Source: an uncultured Collinsella sp. (GTDB lineage Bacteria > Actinomycetota > Coriobacteriia > Coriobacteriales > Coriobacteriaceae). From it: a stretch of DNA of 64,000 bases. Under the pieces are notes generated by a model. That model worked only from the letters and a program-made list of their open reading frames with translations, searched no databases and was not told the origin of the DNA. Made by a program: the position numbers and the translations under genes. The DNA is taken from assembly GCA_938023705.1 (NCBI GenBank), contig CALJDJ010000104.1, positions 1-64,000 of the forward strand. The letters run 5' to 3'. Below are positions 15,633 to 24,785 of the stretch, one piece after another. Within the stretch, counting starts at the first letter, position 1. Every line of letters begins with the position of its first letter.

Positions 15633-16910
15633 CTAGTGCTGCGCAACAACAACGCCCAGGCCATCGGGAATGACGGCAACCTTGGCATCGGCACCCTTCA
15701 TCTCAAAGGCGAGCTTGAGCGCCTCCTCGATAGTGTTGACCGGCGTCATGTGCATATCCTTGAGCATCTGGTGATCGCACAGGTCGGTGACCATGATCAC
15801 GGGGTGATGCGCCAGGATGCGGGCAAAGATCTGGCTCGTCCACTGGTCGGGCAGGGTCTCGTCCTTAGGACGGTCGATGCAGGCGCGCTCAAACTCCGCC
15901 GGATCGTTGTCGGCGATGTTGTGATAGAAGCCCTCGCCACCGTGGCCGTCGGCGCAGCCGGCGACGTCGATGATCACGCCGCCCTCGGGAAGCGTGGCCT
16001 CGGCAGCGCACATGCCCTTCACAGCCTGATAGATGTTCTGATCGAGGGGGTAGCCACCGTTGGTGGTGATGGCAATCTCGCACTCGACGGGCTCAACGCC
16101 GGCAAGGCTCTTCACGAACTCGCAGCCGGCCTCGTGCGCCTTGTGGATATCGCCGGCAAAGGAGCCGATGACCTCGTGCTTGCCGTTAAGCACCACGTTA
16201 AGCACAAAGGCAAGGTGAGCCATCTCGGCGGCGGCGAACATGTCCTCGCTCACGTGGTTGTGGCACAGGTTGCCGGCACGCGAGTGGGAATCGTTCACAA
16301 ACTGACCGTTGTGGTTGTACATGATGGTCTTGTAGCTGGCGATGCCGGGCAGGACGGACTTGCGGCTACCAGAGAAACCGGCAAAGAAGTGCGGCTCAAT
16401 AAAGCCCTCGGCAAGCAGCAGATCGCAATCGGCGGCAATCTTGTTGATGATGCACTCGCCACCAGAAGGCAGGGTGCCGATCTTTTTCATCATGCTGTCG
16501 TCAGTCGCGACGTGCATAACGATTTCCTCGTTAGCAACGATCTCCTCGCCATACTTATTGACGAGCTCCTCGTGCGTCGACGGACGGTGCATGCCCGTAG
16601 CAACCAGAATGCGAACGCGTGCCTCAGGCGCAGCGGAGTGGATGTGATGCAGCAGAATAGGCATCGTCACACGCGAGGGGACGGGACGCGTATGATCGGA
16701 GCTAATGATGACAATATCCTTCTTGCCAGCACAAAGCTCCTCGAGCGAAGGCGAGCCATAAGGGTTGGCAAGCGACTCCTCCACCAGCTCTTCCTGCGAT
16801 TTCGTGGTCTTAAACTCGTTTTGATGACCTTCCATCACACCCGCGAAGTTCTTATCCTCGAGTTCCAGATGCAACGTCTTGTGGTCAAACGGCAGTTCAC
16901 ATTCAAACAA
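15633..16910 (-). CDS. larA: Nickel-dependent lactate racemase LarA
   Basis: A 425-aa enzyme of the LarA family that interconverts D- and L-lactate with the nickel-pincer nucleotide. Visible signatures are SSDHTRPVPSRV, TGMHRPSTHEE with the catalytic His, and HFFAGFSGSRKSVLPGI, which carries the second His and the Lys that bonds the cofactor. I chose the TTG start at 16910, which has AGGAAGAGG upstream and gives the usual length; the frame remains open further up without a site. It is transcribed with the larD-like gene, opposite to larB-larC. No larE is in the window. Confidence 0.93.
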   Translation of the reverse strand: MFECELPFDHKTLHLELEDKNFAGVMEGHQNEFKTTKSQEELVEESLANPYGSPSLEELCAGKKDIVIISSDHTRPVPSRVTMPILLHHIHSAAPEARVRILVATGMHRPSTHEELVNKYGEEIVANEEIVMHVATDDSMMKKIGTLPSGGECIINKIAADCDLLLAEGFIEPHFFAGFSGSRKSVLPGIASYKTIMYNHNGQFVNDSHSRAGNLCHNHVSEDMFAAAEMAHLAFVLNVVLNGKHEVIGSFAGDIHKAHEAGCEFVKSLAGVEPVECEIAITTNGGYPLDQNIYQAVKGMCAAEATLPEGGVIIDVAGCADGHGGEGFYHNIADNDPAEFERACIDRPKDETLPDQWTSQIFARILAHHPVIMVTDLCDHQMLKDMHMTPVNTIEEALKLAFEMKGADAKVAVIPDGLGVVVAQH

Positions 16911-17227
16911 TGACGAGCGCCCTCTTCCTTTCAACTGACACACTAGATAAACCGTTGGAAGGATACGCCGCTCACCGAAAAACACCACCGTCCACCGACT
17001 CATTAACACAACGTTCATATTTGACCCACAACAAAACAACCGCGATCCCAAACGGGACCGCGGCCGCTACAGTCGTAAATCGAGAAGCGCCACATGCATC
17101 TCAATCCCAATCGATAAGACGCGAGGCGCGAAGCGCCAAACGCGCCGCCGGGACAAGCCCCATCCAAAACGCGCGAAGCGCGCCATTATTCCCCCAGCCA
17201 GTAATCCACCGAAGACCGGACATCGTA
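16911..17227. other. Intergenic region upstream of larA
   Basis: 317 nt between larA and the hairpin element below ppc. It must contain the larA promoter; I see no convincing hexamer pair. It includes the terminator-like hairpin at 17035-17063 and two small GC stems, GGCGCGAAGCGCC (about 17115) and CGCGCGAAGCGCG (about 17170). No gene is supported. Confidence 0.5.
17035..17063 (-). terminator. Terminator-like hairpin between ppc and larA
   Basis: In the minus direction CCGCGGTCCC-4 nt-GGGATCGCGG (one G-U pair) is followed by TTGTTTTGTTG. It could end read-through from ppc or act as an attenuator in a long larA leader. Confidence 0.55.
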
Positions 17228-17354
17228 GGGCCCGCCATCAGCTTACTTTTAGGCACACTCCGCAGGACGCAAGAAGCCCTCGCCGCACGAAGTGCGCAGC
17301 GAGGGCTTCTTGCATGTCCGAGGACGTGCCTAAAAGTAAGCTGATGGCGGGCCC
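17228..17354 (-). ncRNA. Structured hairpin element, copy 2 (downstream of ppc)
   Basis: A long nested palindrome starting 22 nt beyond the ppc stop. The outer arms (17228-17256 and 17326-17354) are 29 nt and perfectly complementary. The inner arms GCAAGAAGCCCTCGC (17269-17283) and GCGAGGGCTTCTTGC (17299-17313) are also perfect. Between them are unpaired strands, CTCCGCAGGAC and ATGTCCGAGGAC, conserved with copy 1, and the loop CGCACGAAGTGCGCA is identical to copy 1. No T tract follows, so it is not a simple terminator. Confidence 0.65.
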
Positions 17355-17375
17355 GGACGACTACAGGGCTATCGA

Positions 17376-20189
17376 TTACCCCGTGTTCTGCAATCCTGCC
17401 GAGACGCCGGTCACAGTCGAAAGAATCAGGCTCATGTACTCGGCCTTCTTCTCCTCTGCCATCTCGTCCTGGTTCATACGCACCTCGCGAAGGGCGCGGA
17501 CCTGAGCGATGGACAGGGCGTCGACGTAGGGATTACGCACACGGACGGCGCAGCCGAGCACACGGCGGCGCTGCAGCGGCCATTCGTCACCGACGATGGC
17601 AAGAACCCACTTACGCGTGAGCTGCATCTCGGTGAAGACCTTCTCGGACAAATCCTGGCGATCGCCCAGGTGCAGGTACATCTTGGCGATGCGCTGGTCG
17701 GTCTTGGCGATCGACATCTCGATGTTGTCGATAAAGGTGCGGAAGAACGGCCACTCCTGGTAGGCAGCCTTGAGCTGGTCAAGGTCGCCAAACTGCTCGC
17801 AGGCGGTGCCCAGGCCGTACCAAGCGGCCAGGTTAATGCGCGCCTGGCTCCAGCTGAAGATCCACGGAATGGTACGCAGGTCGTCGAGCGACTTGGCACC
17901 CAGACCGCGCTTGGCCGGGCGCGAGCCAATCGGCAGCAGACCGACCTCGGTCAGCGGCGTCACGGTCGAGAACCACGGTGTAAAGTCCTCAGTGTTCAGC
18001 AGGTCCAGATAGCGCTCATGGCTTACTTCGTTGAGCTTCTCGGCCATATCCCAGAACTTCTGCGTGGTCTCGGTGTTGGTCTTCTCGACGCTCGGAGCCG
18101 ACTGCAAAAGCGTTGCGGCGGCAACGGACTCAACATGGCGCTGAGCCAGCGTGCGGTTGCCGTAACGGGCAAAGATGACCTCGCCCTGCTCGGTGAGCTT
18201 AAAGAAGCAGTTGACCGAACCCTTGGGCTGCGCCAGCACGGCCTTGTTGGCCGGACCGCCGCCACGGCCCACGGCACCGCCGCGACCGTGCATGAGCACC
18301 AGGTCGATATCGTTCTTCTCGGCCCACTTGGCAATGCGCTCCTGCGCGGAGTGCAGCGCGAGCATGGCCGTGGTAGGACCGGCATCCTTGGAGGAGTCGG
18401 AATAGCCCAGCATGACCTCCATGCGGCGGTTGGTCTGGGCAAGGCGCTTCTGCACCACGGGCAGCGTAAGCATCTGGTCGAGCACGTCGACGCAGCCCTC
18501 GAGGTCCTCGAGCTGCTCAAACAGCGGGATCACGTCGAGCTCGGGGACATCCTCCTCGTGTGCAAAGGACAGGTGGGCAAGCTCGAAGACGTCGGCCACA
18601 TGCTGGGCACTCTTGGTGAACGAGATGATGTAGCGGTGCGCCATCTTCTTGCCGTAACGCTTTTGGATGGAGCCGATAGCGCGGAAGGTGTCGATGACCT
18701 CGCGCGTCATGGGCTGCAGGTCGCCATGGATACCGTTCTCGTGGATATCCTTGAGGGCGCGGGCATGTACCACGGAGTGCTGACGGAACTCCATCTCGAC
18801 CATATGGAAGCCGAAGGACTCGACCTGCCAGATGATGGTCTGGACCGGGCCGTAGGCGGCACGGACGGCACCGCAGGCAGCCAGCGAGCGCTGGACGACG
18901 CGCAGATCCTCCAGGAACTCATCGGCGCTGTGGTACATAGTGTCGGTAATACGGCGCACGGTGGCGTTCAGACGGTCGGCCATGACGAGCATGACGGCGC
19001 GATGCGGCTCGTGCTCGGAGATCAGCTCGGCGCGGGCCGTGTACCGAGGGCTCATCTCGACCTGATGGTTCCACAGGTTGATGAGCTCGGCAGACGGCTT
19101 GCTGTAAGTGGCCTCGAGCGTGAGGTTACGGCCGATGCGGCGGCACTTGTCCTCGAGCTTGAGCACCATGTGGGTGAAGTACTTGGCGGCGACCTCACGG
19201 CTCACCTTGGCGGTGACGTTGGGGTTACCGTCGCGGTCGGAACCGATCCAGCTGCCGGGATGGAAGAACGCCGGGCACAGCGGCGGCACGGTACCGGCCT
19301 TGTCGCCCAGCACCCAGTCGTCAAAGCGACGATAGATGACGGGGATGACGTCGAACAGCGTGTTATCGAAGATGTCGATGATGGTATCGGCTTCCTCGAC
19401 CGGCGTGGGCTTCTTGAGCGCGATGGGGCTCGTACGCACCAGGGCGTCGATCTCCTGCAGCATATGGCGCTCGTTCTCCACCAGGTCGGAGCCGCCCAGA
19501 CGCGGACGCTCCTCCAGCAGGTTGGAGATACGGCGAATCTTGCCCTCGACGGCCTTGCGACGGGCCTCGGTGGGATGTGCGGTAAAGACAGGGTGGAACT
19601 CGAGCTTGCCGAGCAGCTCGTTGGCGCCCTCGACACCCATCTCGTTTACCAACTGGTGATAGGCGACGGTGAGCTCGTTGGCGGGATCGACCTCGGTATC
19701 GGTCGATGCGCCGGCCTCGCGCTCGCGCAGCTGCGCCACACGGTAGTTCTCCTCCGACAGGTTTGCCAGGTGGAAGAAGCTCGTAAAGGCGCGAACGATG
19801 ACCTGCTGCTTATCGAGCGGCAGACTGTCGATCAGATCGACGACCTCACGGAATGCCACGGCGGTGGGCTCGTCGGCGGTGGGCACGCCCTGCTCGTCGA
19901 CGGCCTCGTCGGCAGCGCGGGTACCGGGGTTGCCGGCATTGGCCACAATCTCGGCCGACAGAATCTTGTCGAACAGGTCCGCGATCTCAGGATCATACTC
20001 GCTAAGCACACGACGCTCCAGGCGCAGGAACAGCGCCAGATTGTCGCGCAGCTCCTCGGGGATCTCGATCTCGGCGAGACGCTCCCTGGACTCGGCATTC
20101 GAGCCGATTCGGTTAACGAGGCGGTTGACCACGGCAGCGACGCGCGCCGCGGCTTCGGGTACAGACTGGTTGCTTAGGTTCTCAGCCAC
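17376..20189 (-). CDS. ppc: Phosphoenolpyruvate carboxylase
   Basis: A cytoplasmic enzyme of 937 aa making oxaloacetate from PEP and bicarbonate. Catalytic signatures are FTAHPTEARRK (active-site His, about residue 205) and MHGRGGAVGRGGGPANKAV (about 610), and the C-terminus ends GLQNTG as in the family. I chose GTG at 20189, preceded by GGGAGG at 4 nt. An in-frame ATG 12 nt earlier has AAGGAGG only 1 nt away, which is too close. It stands alone between hisS and the lar cluster and supplies C4 acids in a lactate-handling fermenter. Confidence 0.95.
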   Translation of the reverse strand: MAENLSNQSVPEAAARVAAVVNRLVNRIGSNAESRERLAEIEIPEELRDNLALFLRLERRVLSEYDPEIADLFDKILSAEIVANAGNPGTRAADEAVDEQGVPTADEPTAVAFREVVDLIDSLPLDKQQVIVRAFTSFFHLANLSEENYRVAQLREREAGASTDTEVDPANELTVAYHQLVNEMGVEGANELLGKLEFHPVFTAHPTEARRKAVEGKIRRISNLLEERPRLGGSDLVENERHMLQEIDALVRTSPIALKKPTPVEEADTIIDIFDNTLFDVIPVIYRRFDDWVLGDKAGTVPPLCPAFFHPGSWIGSDRDGNPNVTAKVSREVAAKYFTHMVLKLEDKCRRIGRNLTLEATYSKPSAELINLWNHQVEMSPRYTARAELISEHEPHRAVMLVMADRLNATVRRITDTMYHSADEFLEDLRVVQRSLAACGAVRAAYGPVQTIIWQVESFGFHMVEMEFRQHSVVHARALKDIHENGIHGDLQPMTREVIDTFRAIGSIQKRYGKKMAHRYIISFTKSAQHVADVFELAHLSFAHEEDVPELDVIPLFEQLEDLEGCVDVLDQMLTLPVVQKRLAQTNRRMEVMLGYSDSSKDAGPTTAMLALHSAQERIAKWAEKNDIDLVLMHGRGGAVGRGGGPANKAVLAQPKGSVNCFFKLTEQGEVIFARYGNRTLAQRHVESVAAATLLQSAPSVEKTNTETTQKFWDMAEKLNEVSHERYLDLLNTEDFTPWFSTVTPLTEVGLLPIGSRPAKRGLGAKSLDDLRTIPWIFSWSQARINLAAWYGLGTACEQFGDLDQLKAAYQEWPFFRTFIDNIEMSIAKTDQRIAKMYLHLGDRQDLSEKVFTEMQLTRKWVLAIVGDEWPLQRRRVLGCAVRVRNPYVDALSIAQVRALREVRMNQDEMAEEKKAEYMSLILSTVTGVSAGLQNTG

Positions 20190-20354
20190 GTTTCCTCCCA
20201 TTCCTCCTTCTATGCACGTAACATGCGGTATTCATTATAGGCGCTTGCGAAATACTTTCGACACTGATTGCGCTTTACCACACAAAAGTATTTTCTGCAT
20301 TGCAAGGGTTTTTGCTCTAAATGGTCGTATTTCTCGGTGGACGGCATACACAAA

Positions 20355-20389
20355 CGGGGGCATTCCGCATAAATGCGAAACACCCCCGT
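20355..20389 (-). terminator. Hairpin downstream of hisS
   Basis: Stem ACGGGGG / CCCCCGT with an inner GCAT/ATGC pairing, about 60 nt beyond the hisS stop. In the minus direction it is followed by TTTGTGTA, a weak T tract. Confidence 0.45.
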
Positions 20390-20446
20390 AACAATCGCTC
20401 GCAATGGACGGGACACTCAAGCGGGTCCGCAGCTCAAAAAGATGCG

Positions 20447-21760
20447 CTACAGGCGCTCGCGAACCGCCTCGACCACGTTGGCCAGATCGACGAGAACCTC
20501 GTCATGGCTCTGCATGTCACGTACCTTGACCTTGCCGGCGGCAAGCTCGTCGCCACCCAGGACCAGGATGAGCTTGGCGCCCACCTTGTCGGCCTGCTTA
20601 AACTGGGCCTTGAGCGAACGGCCCTGATAGTCGGCCTCGGTCACGATGTCTGCGGCACGAAGCTCCTGCGTAATGGCAAAGACGTTCTGGCGCAGCTCCT
20701 TGCCGGCGTTGGCGACATAGACGCACGGGGCCTCATCGGCACCCAAATCGCTGCCAAAGGCCTGCAGGGCCAGCAGGGCGCGCTCAAAACCGACGGCGAA
20801 GCCGACGCCGGCCGTAGGCTTGCCGCCCTCGAGCTCGACCAAGCCGTCGTAGCGACCGCCGCCACCGATGGAGCCGACACCGGCACCGGGAGCCTCGACC
20901 TCAAAGACGGTACGGGTGTAGTAGTCCAGGCCACGCACCAAGGTGGGGTCCTCGACATACTCGATACCCGCTGCATCCAAATAGCGCTTGACCTGCTCGT
21001 AGTGCTCGCGGCACTCATCGCACAGGTTGTCGCCCATCAGCGGTGCGTCGGCCATGATTTCGCGGCAGTGGTCGTTCTTGCAGTCGAAGGCACGCAGCGG
21101 ATTGAGCTCGGCGCGCTCGCGGCACTCGTCGCACATCTCGTCGGCGTGATCGAGGATAAACTGCTTGACCTGCTCGCGATAGGCCGGACGGCATTGGGCA
21201 TCGCCCATCGAGTTAATGAGCAGACGGAGCTTGGAAAGATCGAAACCAAGGCGCTTGTAGAACTCCATGAGCATGATGATGCACTCGGCGTCTGCTGCCG
21301 GATCGGGAGCGCCGAGCCACTCGATGCCCACCTGGTGGAACTGGCGCAGGCGACCCTTCTGGGGACGCTCGCCACGGAACATGGCCTCGGCATAATAAGC
21401 CTTAAACGGCGTGGAGCCCTGGGGCACCAGGTTGTTCTCCACGACTGCGCGCACCACACCGGCCGTGCCCTCGGGACGAAGCGCCAGGCGCTGCTTGGGC
21501 TTGAGTTTTGTGTCGGTGCCCTCGGTAAAGACGCGCTCCAGGTTGGCGCCGCTAAAGACGCGGAACATCTCCTTGCGAACGACGTCGGTCGACTGGCCGA
21601 TGCCGTGGACAAAGACGTCCACCTGCTCGATCGCGGGCGTCTCGATGGGCTTAAAGCCAAACGGCTCGAACACGCCGGCCGCAATCTGCTGCATCTTTTG
21701 CCAGGCGCGCATCTCGGCGCCGATAAGGTCGCGGGTTCCCTCCGCCTTCTGTGCCTGCAT
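20447..21760 (-). CDS. hisS: Histidyl-tRNA synthetase
   Basis: A 437-aa class II synthetase for tRNA-His. Motif 1 is at the N-terminus (AEGTRDLIGAEMRAWQKM). Motif 2 is MFRGERPQKGRLRQFHQVG, the His-specific segment is LVRGLDYYTRTVFEVE, and motif 3 is GVGFAVGFERALLAL. The C-terminal 90 residues are the anticodon domain. A cluster of Cys (CDECREHYEQ and CDECRERAEL) matches the Zn-like insertion seen in some HisRS. The ATG at 21760 has GAAAGGTG 7 nt upstream. A TATAAT -10 box lies at 21803-21808 on the minus strand. Confidence 0.96.
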   Translation of the reverse strand: MQAQKAEGTRDLIGAEMRAWQKMQQIAAGVFEPFGFKPIETPAIEQVDVFVHGIGQSTDVVRKEMFRVFSGANLERVFTEGTDTKLKPKQRLALRPEGTAGVVRAVVENNLVPQGSTPFKAYYAEAMFRGERPQKGRLRQFHQVGIEWLGAPDPAADAECIIMLMEFYKRLGFDLSKLRLLINSMGDAQCRPAYREQVKQFILDHADEMCDECRERAELNPLRAFDCKNDHCREIMADAPLMGDNLCDECREHYEQVKRYLDAAGIEYVEDPTLVRGLDYYTRTVFEVEAPGAGVGSIGGGGRYDGLVELEGGKPTAGVGFAVGFERALLALQAFGSDLGADEAPCVYVANAGKELRQNVFAITQELRAADIVTEADYQGRSLKAQFKQADKVGAKLILVLGGDELAAGKVKVRDMQSHDEVLVDLANVVEAVRERL

Positions 21761-21802
21761 GGGCAAACACCTTTCTTTTGTATCGCGTCATAGGTAGTGG
21801 AC

Positions 21803-21808
21803 ATTATA
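21803..21808 (-). promoter_or_regulatory. -10 element of hisS
   Basis: TATAAT reads on the minus strand 42 nt upstream of the hisS ATG. A matching -35 is not clear. Confidence 0.45.
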
Positions 21809-21825
21809 CGGCACAAAGCAGCAAC

Positions 21826-21885
21826 GCGGCGGCGCGTCTGACCGAACGAGGGTATGGGGGCTCGTTCGGCCAGACGCGCCGCCGC
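21826..21885 (-). repeat. Long GC palindrome upstream of hisS
   Basis: 25-nt arms starting GCGGCGGCGCGTCTG and ending CGCGCCGCCGC, with a 10-nt loop. They are complementary at 24 of 25 positions. The single imperfect pair is G-U only in the minus-strand RNA. No T tract in either direction. Confidence 0.75.
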
Positions 21886-21963
21886 GGTGTGCAATCTGCA
21901 ATCCTTCCGCCTCTTCGGATCACAAAATCCGTTGGACGGAAAGACTTCGGGTCATCTCTTGAG

Positions 21964-22029
21964 CCCGTGGCTGCCCTGGAAACCGAATGACGGTACGAGC
22001 ATCCATTCGGCTTCCAGGGCAGCCACGGG
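21964..22029 (-). repeat. Long palindrome downstream of the MFS gene
   Basis: 26-nt arms, left beginning CCCGTGGCTGCCCTGG and right ending CAGGGCAGCCACGGG, with a 14-nt loop, 34 nt beyond the MFS stop. They are complementary at 25 of 26 positions, and the odd pair is again G-U only in the minus-strand RNA. The 78 nt between this and the previous palindrome hold no gene. Confidence 0.75.
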
Positions 22030-22062
22030 CAGAACAGACAAACAGGAATAGGCGGCGACCCG

Positions 22063-23367
22063 CTACTCCCCCGCCACGCTTGCGCGCAGCTTGGCGGCGA
22101 TGGGCTCGGATGCCAGCAGGAACACGAGCATGACCACGGAGCACGCCAGGCAAACGATCCAGGTGCTCGCAAAGGAGCCCGTGGCATCGAACAGCACGCC
22201 CGAGACGATAGCGCCCACGGTGCCGCCGACCATCTCGAGCGAGGTAATGGTGCCCGTGACCTTACCGAGGTCGGCCATGCCAAACTGCTTGGACGCGGCG
22301 ATGGTAGGCGTGATGGTGCCCATGCACGTTCCAACACCAAAGCTCACAGCAGCGACAATAGGACCGAGGTCCGTCGTCGGGAAACACAGCGCCACGCAGG
22401 CGATAATGCACGCAACGGAGCCAAGGATATTGCCAAAGCGCAGGCCAAAGCGGTCATAGATCGCACCGAGCGAAATCTTGGCGATAACGACGGTAACCAT
22501 GTAGGCCGAAAGCACGGTGCCTGCCCACATGGGGTCGTGGCCGCCCGTGACGATCTTGGCACCGTTGACGGTAACACTCGTCATGTTGGTAACCTGGTTG
22601 GGCAGGATGGCGCCATTGACCAAGCCCATAAAGAGGAAGGCGACGACGAGCAGCCAAAATGCCGGGCTCTTCTTGATACGAGACCAGCCGACGCTAACCT
22701 CGGGGGCCGTATGCTCGTCCTTATCGCCCGCGGTGGAAACAGACGGATCGCCCGGGTTCTCGCCGAGCGGCTTCAGGCCAATATCGGAAGGTTTGGTGCG
22801 GAAGGAGTAGGCCGTGATGGGCAGTGCCGCCACAATGCAGACGGCAGCGAGTACCAGGAACGCAGAGCGCCAGCCAACGCTCACGATGAGCGAGCTCACG
22901 ATGGGAGACAGAATAGCGCCGCCAAAGCCCGAGCCCGAAAGTGCGATGGAGATGGCAAGGCCTCGCTTGGCCGTAAACCAGTTGGCGGTCACCAGGCTGA
23001 TGAGCAGGCGGGTCGAGGCGACGGCAAAGCAGCCCGAGACGGCAAAGAGCACGTAGCCCTGCCACAGCTCACCGACAAAGCTCATACCGGCAAGAACGGC
23101 AGAGGTGGCGATTACAGTGAGGGAGCCCAAAACGCGGCCGCTTACTTTATCGGCGACATGGCCAATGACAAGCGAGCCGATAACGCTCACCACGGTGGAG
23201 ATGGCGTTGGAGATGTTGTACTGCGCAAGCGTGATGCCCAAGTCGCTTACGATGAGCGGCTGAAACAGGCTCATGCAGTTAACGAAAATCGTGTAGCACG
23301 TGGCCATGATCACAAAGCCGGAGGCCACCACGAGCCAGCCGGGGAAAAATTTACGTTGCTGGGACAT
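22063..23367 (-). CDS. Major facilitator superfamily transporter
   Basis: A 434-aa 12-helix permease. The N-terminus FFPGWLVVASGFVIM and the loop VIGHVADKVSGRVLG fit the oxalate/formate-antiporter-like group of MFS carriers, which move small organic anions. The hydrophilic centre (about 205-230) contains an acidic stretch. It starts 3 nt after the stop of an M20 amidohydrolase, so the two are translated together. The cargo is probably the amidohydrolase's substrate or product, such as an acylated or aromatic amino acid conjugate (inference). Confidence 0.85.
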   Translation of the reverse strand: MSQQRKFFPGWLVVASGFVIMATCYTIFVNCMSLFQPLIVSDLGITLAQYNISNAISTVVSVIGSLVIGHVADKVSGRVLGSLTVIATSAVLAGMSFVGELWQGYVLFAVSGCFAVASTRLLISLVTANWFTAKRGLAISIALSGSGFGGAILSPIVSSLIVSVGWRSAFLVLAAVCIVAALPITAYSFRTKPSDIGLKPLGENPGDPSVSTAGDKDEHTAPEVSVGWSRIKKSPAFWLLVVAFLFMGLVNGAILPNQVTNMTSVTVNGAKIVTGGHDPMWAGTVLSAYMVTVVIAKISLGAIYDRFGLRFGNILGSVACIIACVALCFPTTDLGPIVAAVSFGVGTCMGTITPTIAASKQFGMADLGKVTGTITSLEMVGGTVGAIVSGVLFDATGSFASTWIVCLACSVVMLVFLLASEPIAAKLRASVAGE

Positions 23368-23370
23368 GGA

Positions 23371-24669
23371 TTACTCCTTGTGGTCCGCAATGTATCCGAG
23401 AGCGACGGCGGCATAAGCCGCGGCGCCGAGGGGAAGCTCGGCATCGTTAAAGCGCGCCTTGGGATGATGCTGGGCAAAATGCTCGTCCGTATCGGTCACG
23501 GCCGCGCCCACCGTAAAGTACGCACTTGGGATCTCGCTCGAGATAAGTGCGAAATCCTCGCTCGCCATGGCGTGGAATAGCGGCAGGAAGGCAGCCTTGG
23601 GCAGCACCGCGCCCACGTAGCCAAGCGAGGCCTGGGTCATATCGCCGTCGAGCACGAGCGGCGGAACGTCCGAAAGCGTCTCGATGGTTGCCAGCGTACG
23701 ATATGTTGCGGCAACGCCGTTGACGACCTCCGCGATGCGGGTCTTAAGGTGAGCCATGAGCTCGACATCGAAGCCGCGCAACGTTCCCTCGAGCACGCAG
23801 GTGTCGGGGATGACGTTGGCCGCCAAACCGCCAGCGAACTTACCCACGGTAAGCGCGACCTCCTTGGCCGCCGGCACCTCGCGAGAGATAAGCTCCTGAA
23901 GCGCCAGGTGCACATGCACGCCGGCCGTGATGGGGTCGATGCAGATCTCGGGGCTCGAGCCATGGCCACCCTTGCCCTGCAGCGTGATGCGGAAACCGTA
24001 CACGCCCGAGAGCGCCGGACTCCCATAGAGCACCAGGCCAAGCGGCGACTGGCTATTGACATGCATGGCAAAGGCGGCCTGGGGACGCGGGTTCTGCAGC
24101 AGACCGTCGGCGATGGCGGCGCGGGTACCCTCAAAGGTTTCCTCGCCCGGCTGGAACAGCAACTTAACTGTGGCGTTAGCGTCGACAAGCTCGGACTCGC
24201 GGGCCTTGAGCAAACGGGCCGCGCCGAGCAGCGCCGTCGCATGCATATCGTGGCCACAAGCGTGCATGCAGCCGTTGGTGGAAGCGAAAGGCTCGCCCGA
24301 TTCCTCGACAACGGGCAGGGCATCCATGTCGCCGCGAAGCATGATGACCGTACCGGCCTGTTCGTCCGTGCAGACGCCATTGCCCTGGGCCGCGGCGGCA
24401 CCGGCGCCGACAAGGCCCACAACACAGGAACCATCGACGAGCGTGGCAAATGGGATTTCCATCTCGGTCAGGCGCGCTTGAATATACGCAGAGGTCTGCG
24501 GGAGGCTATTACCCAGCTCGGGCATCTGGTGTAAATCGTGTCGCCACGCAGCGAGCTCGTCTGCAAAAGCCTGAGCTTCTGCAACAAGACCGTCACCGAT
24601 AGCGGTCTGCGCCGCGGCGGTGGCCTTGGGCGCTGATTGCGGTTGAAGATCGGACAAAGCTGGTGCCAT
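23371..24669 (-). CDS. M20 family amidohydrolase
   Basis: A 432-aa metal-dependent amidohydrolase of the IAA-amino-acid/hippurate/aminobenzoyl-glutamate group. Metal-binding signatures are GCMHACGHDMHATALLGA (about residue 130) and FQPGEETFEG (about 175). A dimerisation lid follows (GKGGHGSSPE), and a late His-containing motif is FHAMASEDFA. The start at 24669 has GGAGGG 5 nt upstream; an earlier ATG lacks a site. It is the first gene of a two-gene operon with an MFS permease. The exact N-acyl substrate cannot be read from the sequence. Confidence 0.88.
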   Translation of the reverse strand: MAPALSDLQPQSAPKATAAAQTAIGDGLVAEAQAFADELAAWRHDLHQMPELGNSLPQTSAYIQARLTEMEIPFATLVDGSCVVGLVGAGAAAAQGNGVCTDEQAGTVIMLRGDMDALPVVEESGEPFASTNGCMHACGHDMHATALLGAARLLKARESELVDANATVKLLFQPGEETFEGTRAAIADGLLQNPRPQAAFAMHVNSQSPLGLVLYGSPALSGVYGFRITLQGKGGHGSSPEICIDPITAGVHVHLALQELISREVPAAKEVALTVGKFAGGLAANVIPDTCVLEGTLRGFDVELMAHLKTRIAEVVNGVAATYRTLATIETLSDVPPLVLDGDMTQASLGYVGAVLPKAAFLPLFHAMASEDFALISSEIPSAYFTVGAAVTDTDEHFAQHHPKARFNDAELPLGAAAYAAVALGYIADHKE

Positions 24670-24746
24670 AGATGCCCTCCAGTATCGTTTTTGCAGCAAG
24701 CACTTTGATAGCGTAAAGTGCAAGGTACTACTTTAAGGGCGAGGCA

Positions 24747-24773
24747 TAAAAAATGCCGCCCCGGGAGGGCGGC
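24747..24773 (-). terminator. Terminator after the EamA transporter
   Basis: In the minus direction GCCGCCC-5 nt-GGGCGGC is followed by ATTTTTTAT. It lies 13 nt beyond the stop. Confidence 0.93.
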
Positions 24774-24785
24774 GCAACAAGTTGT

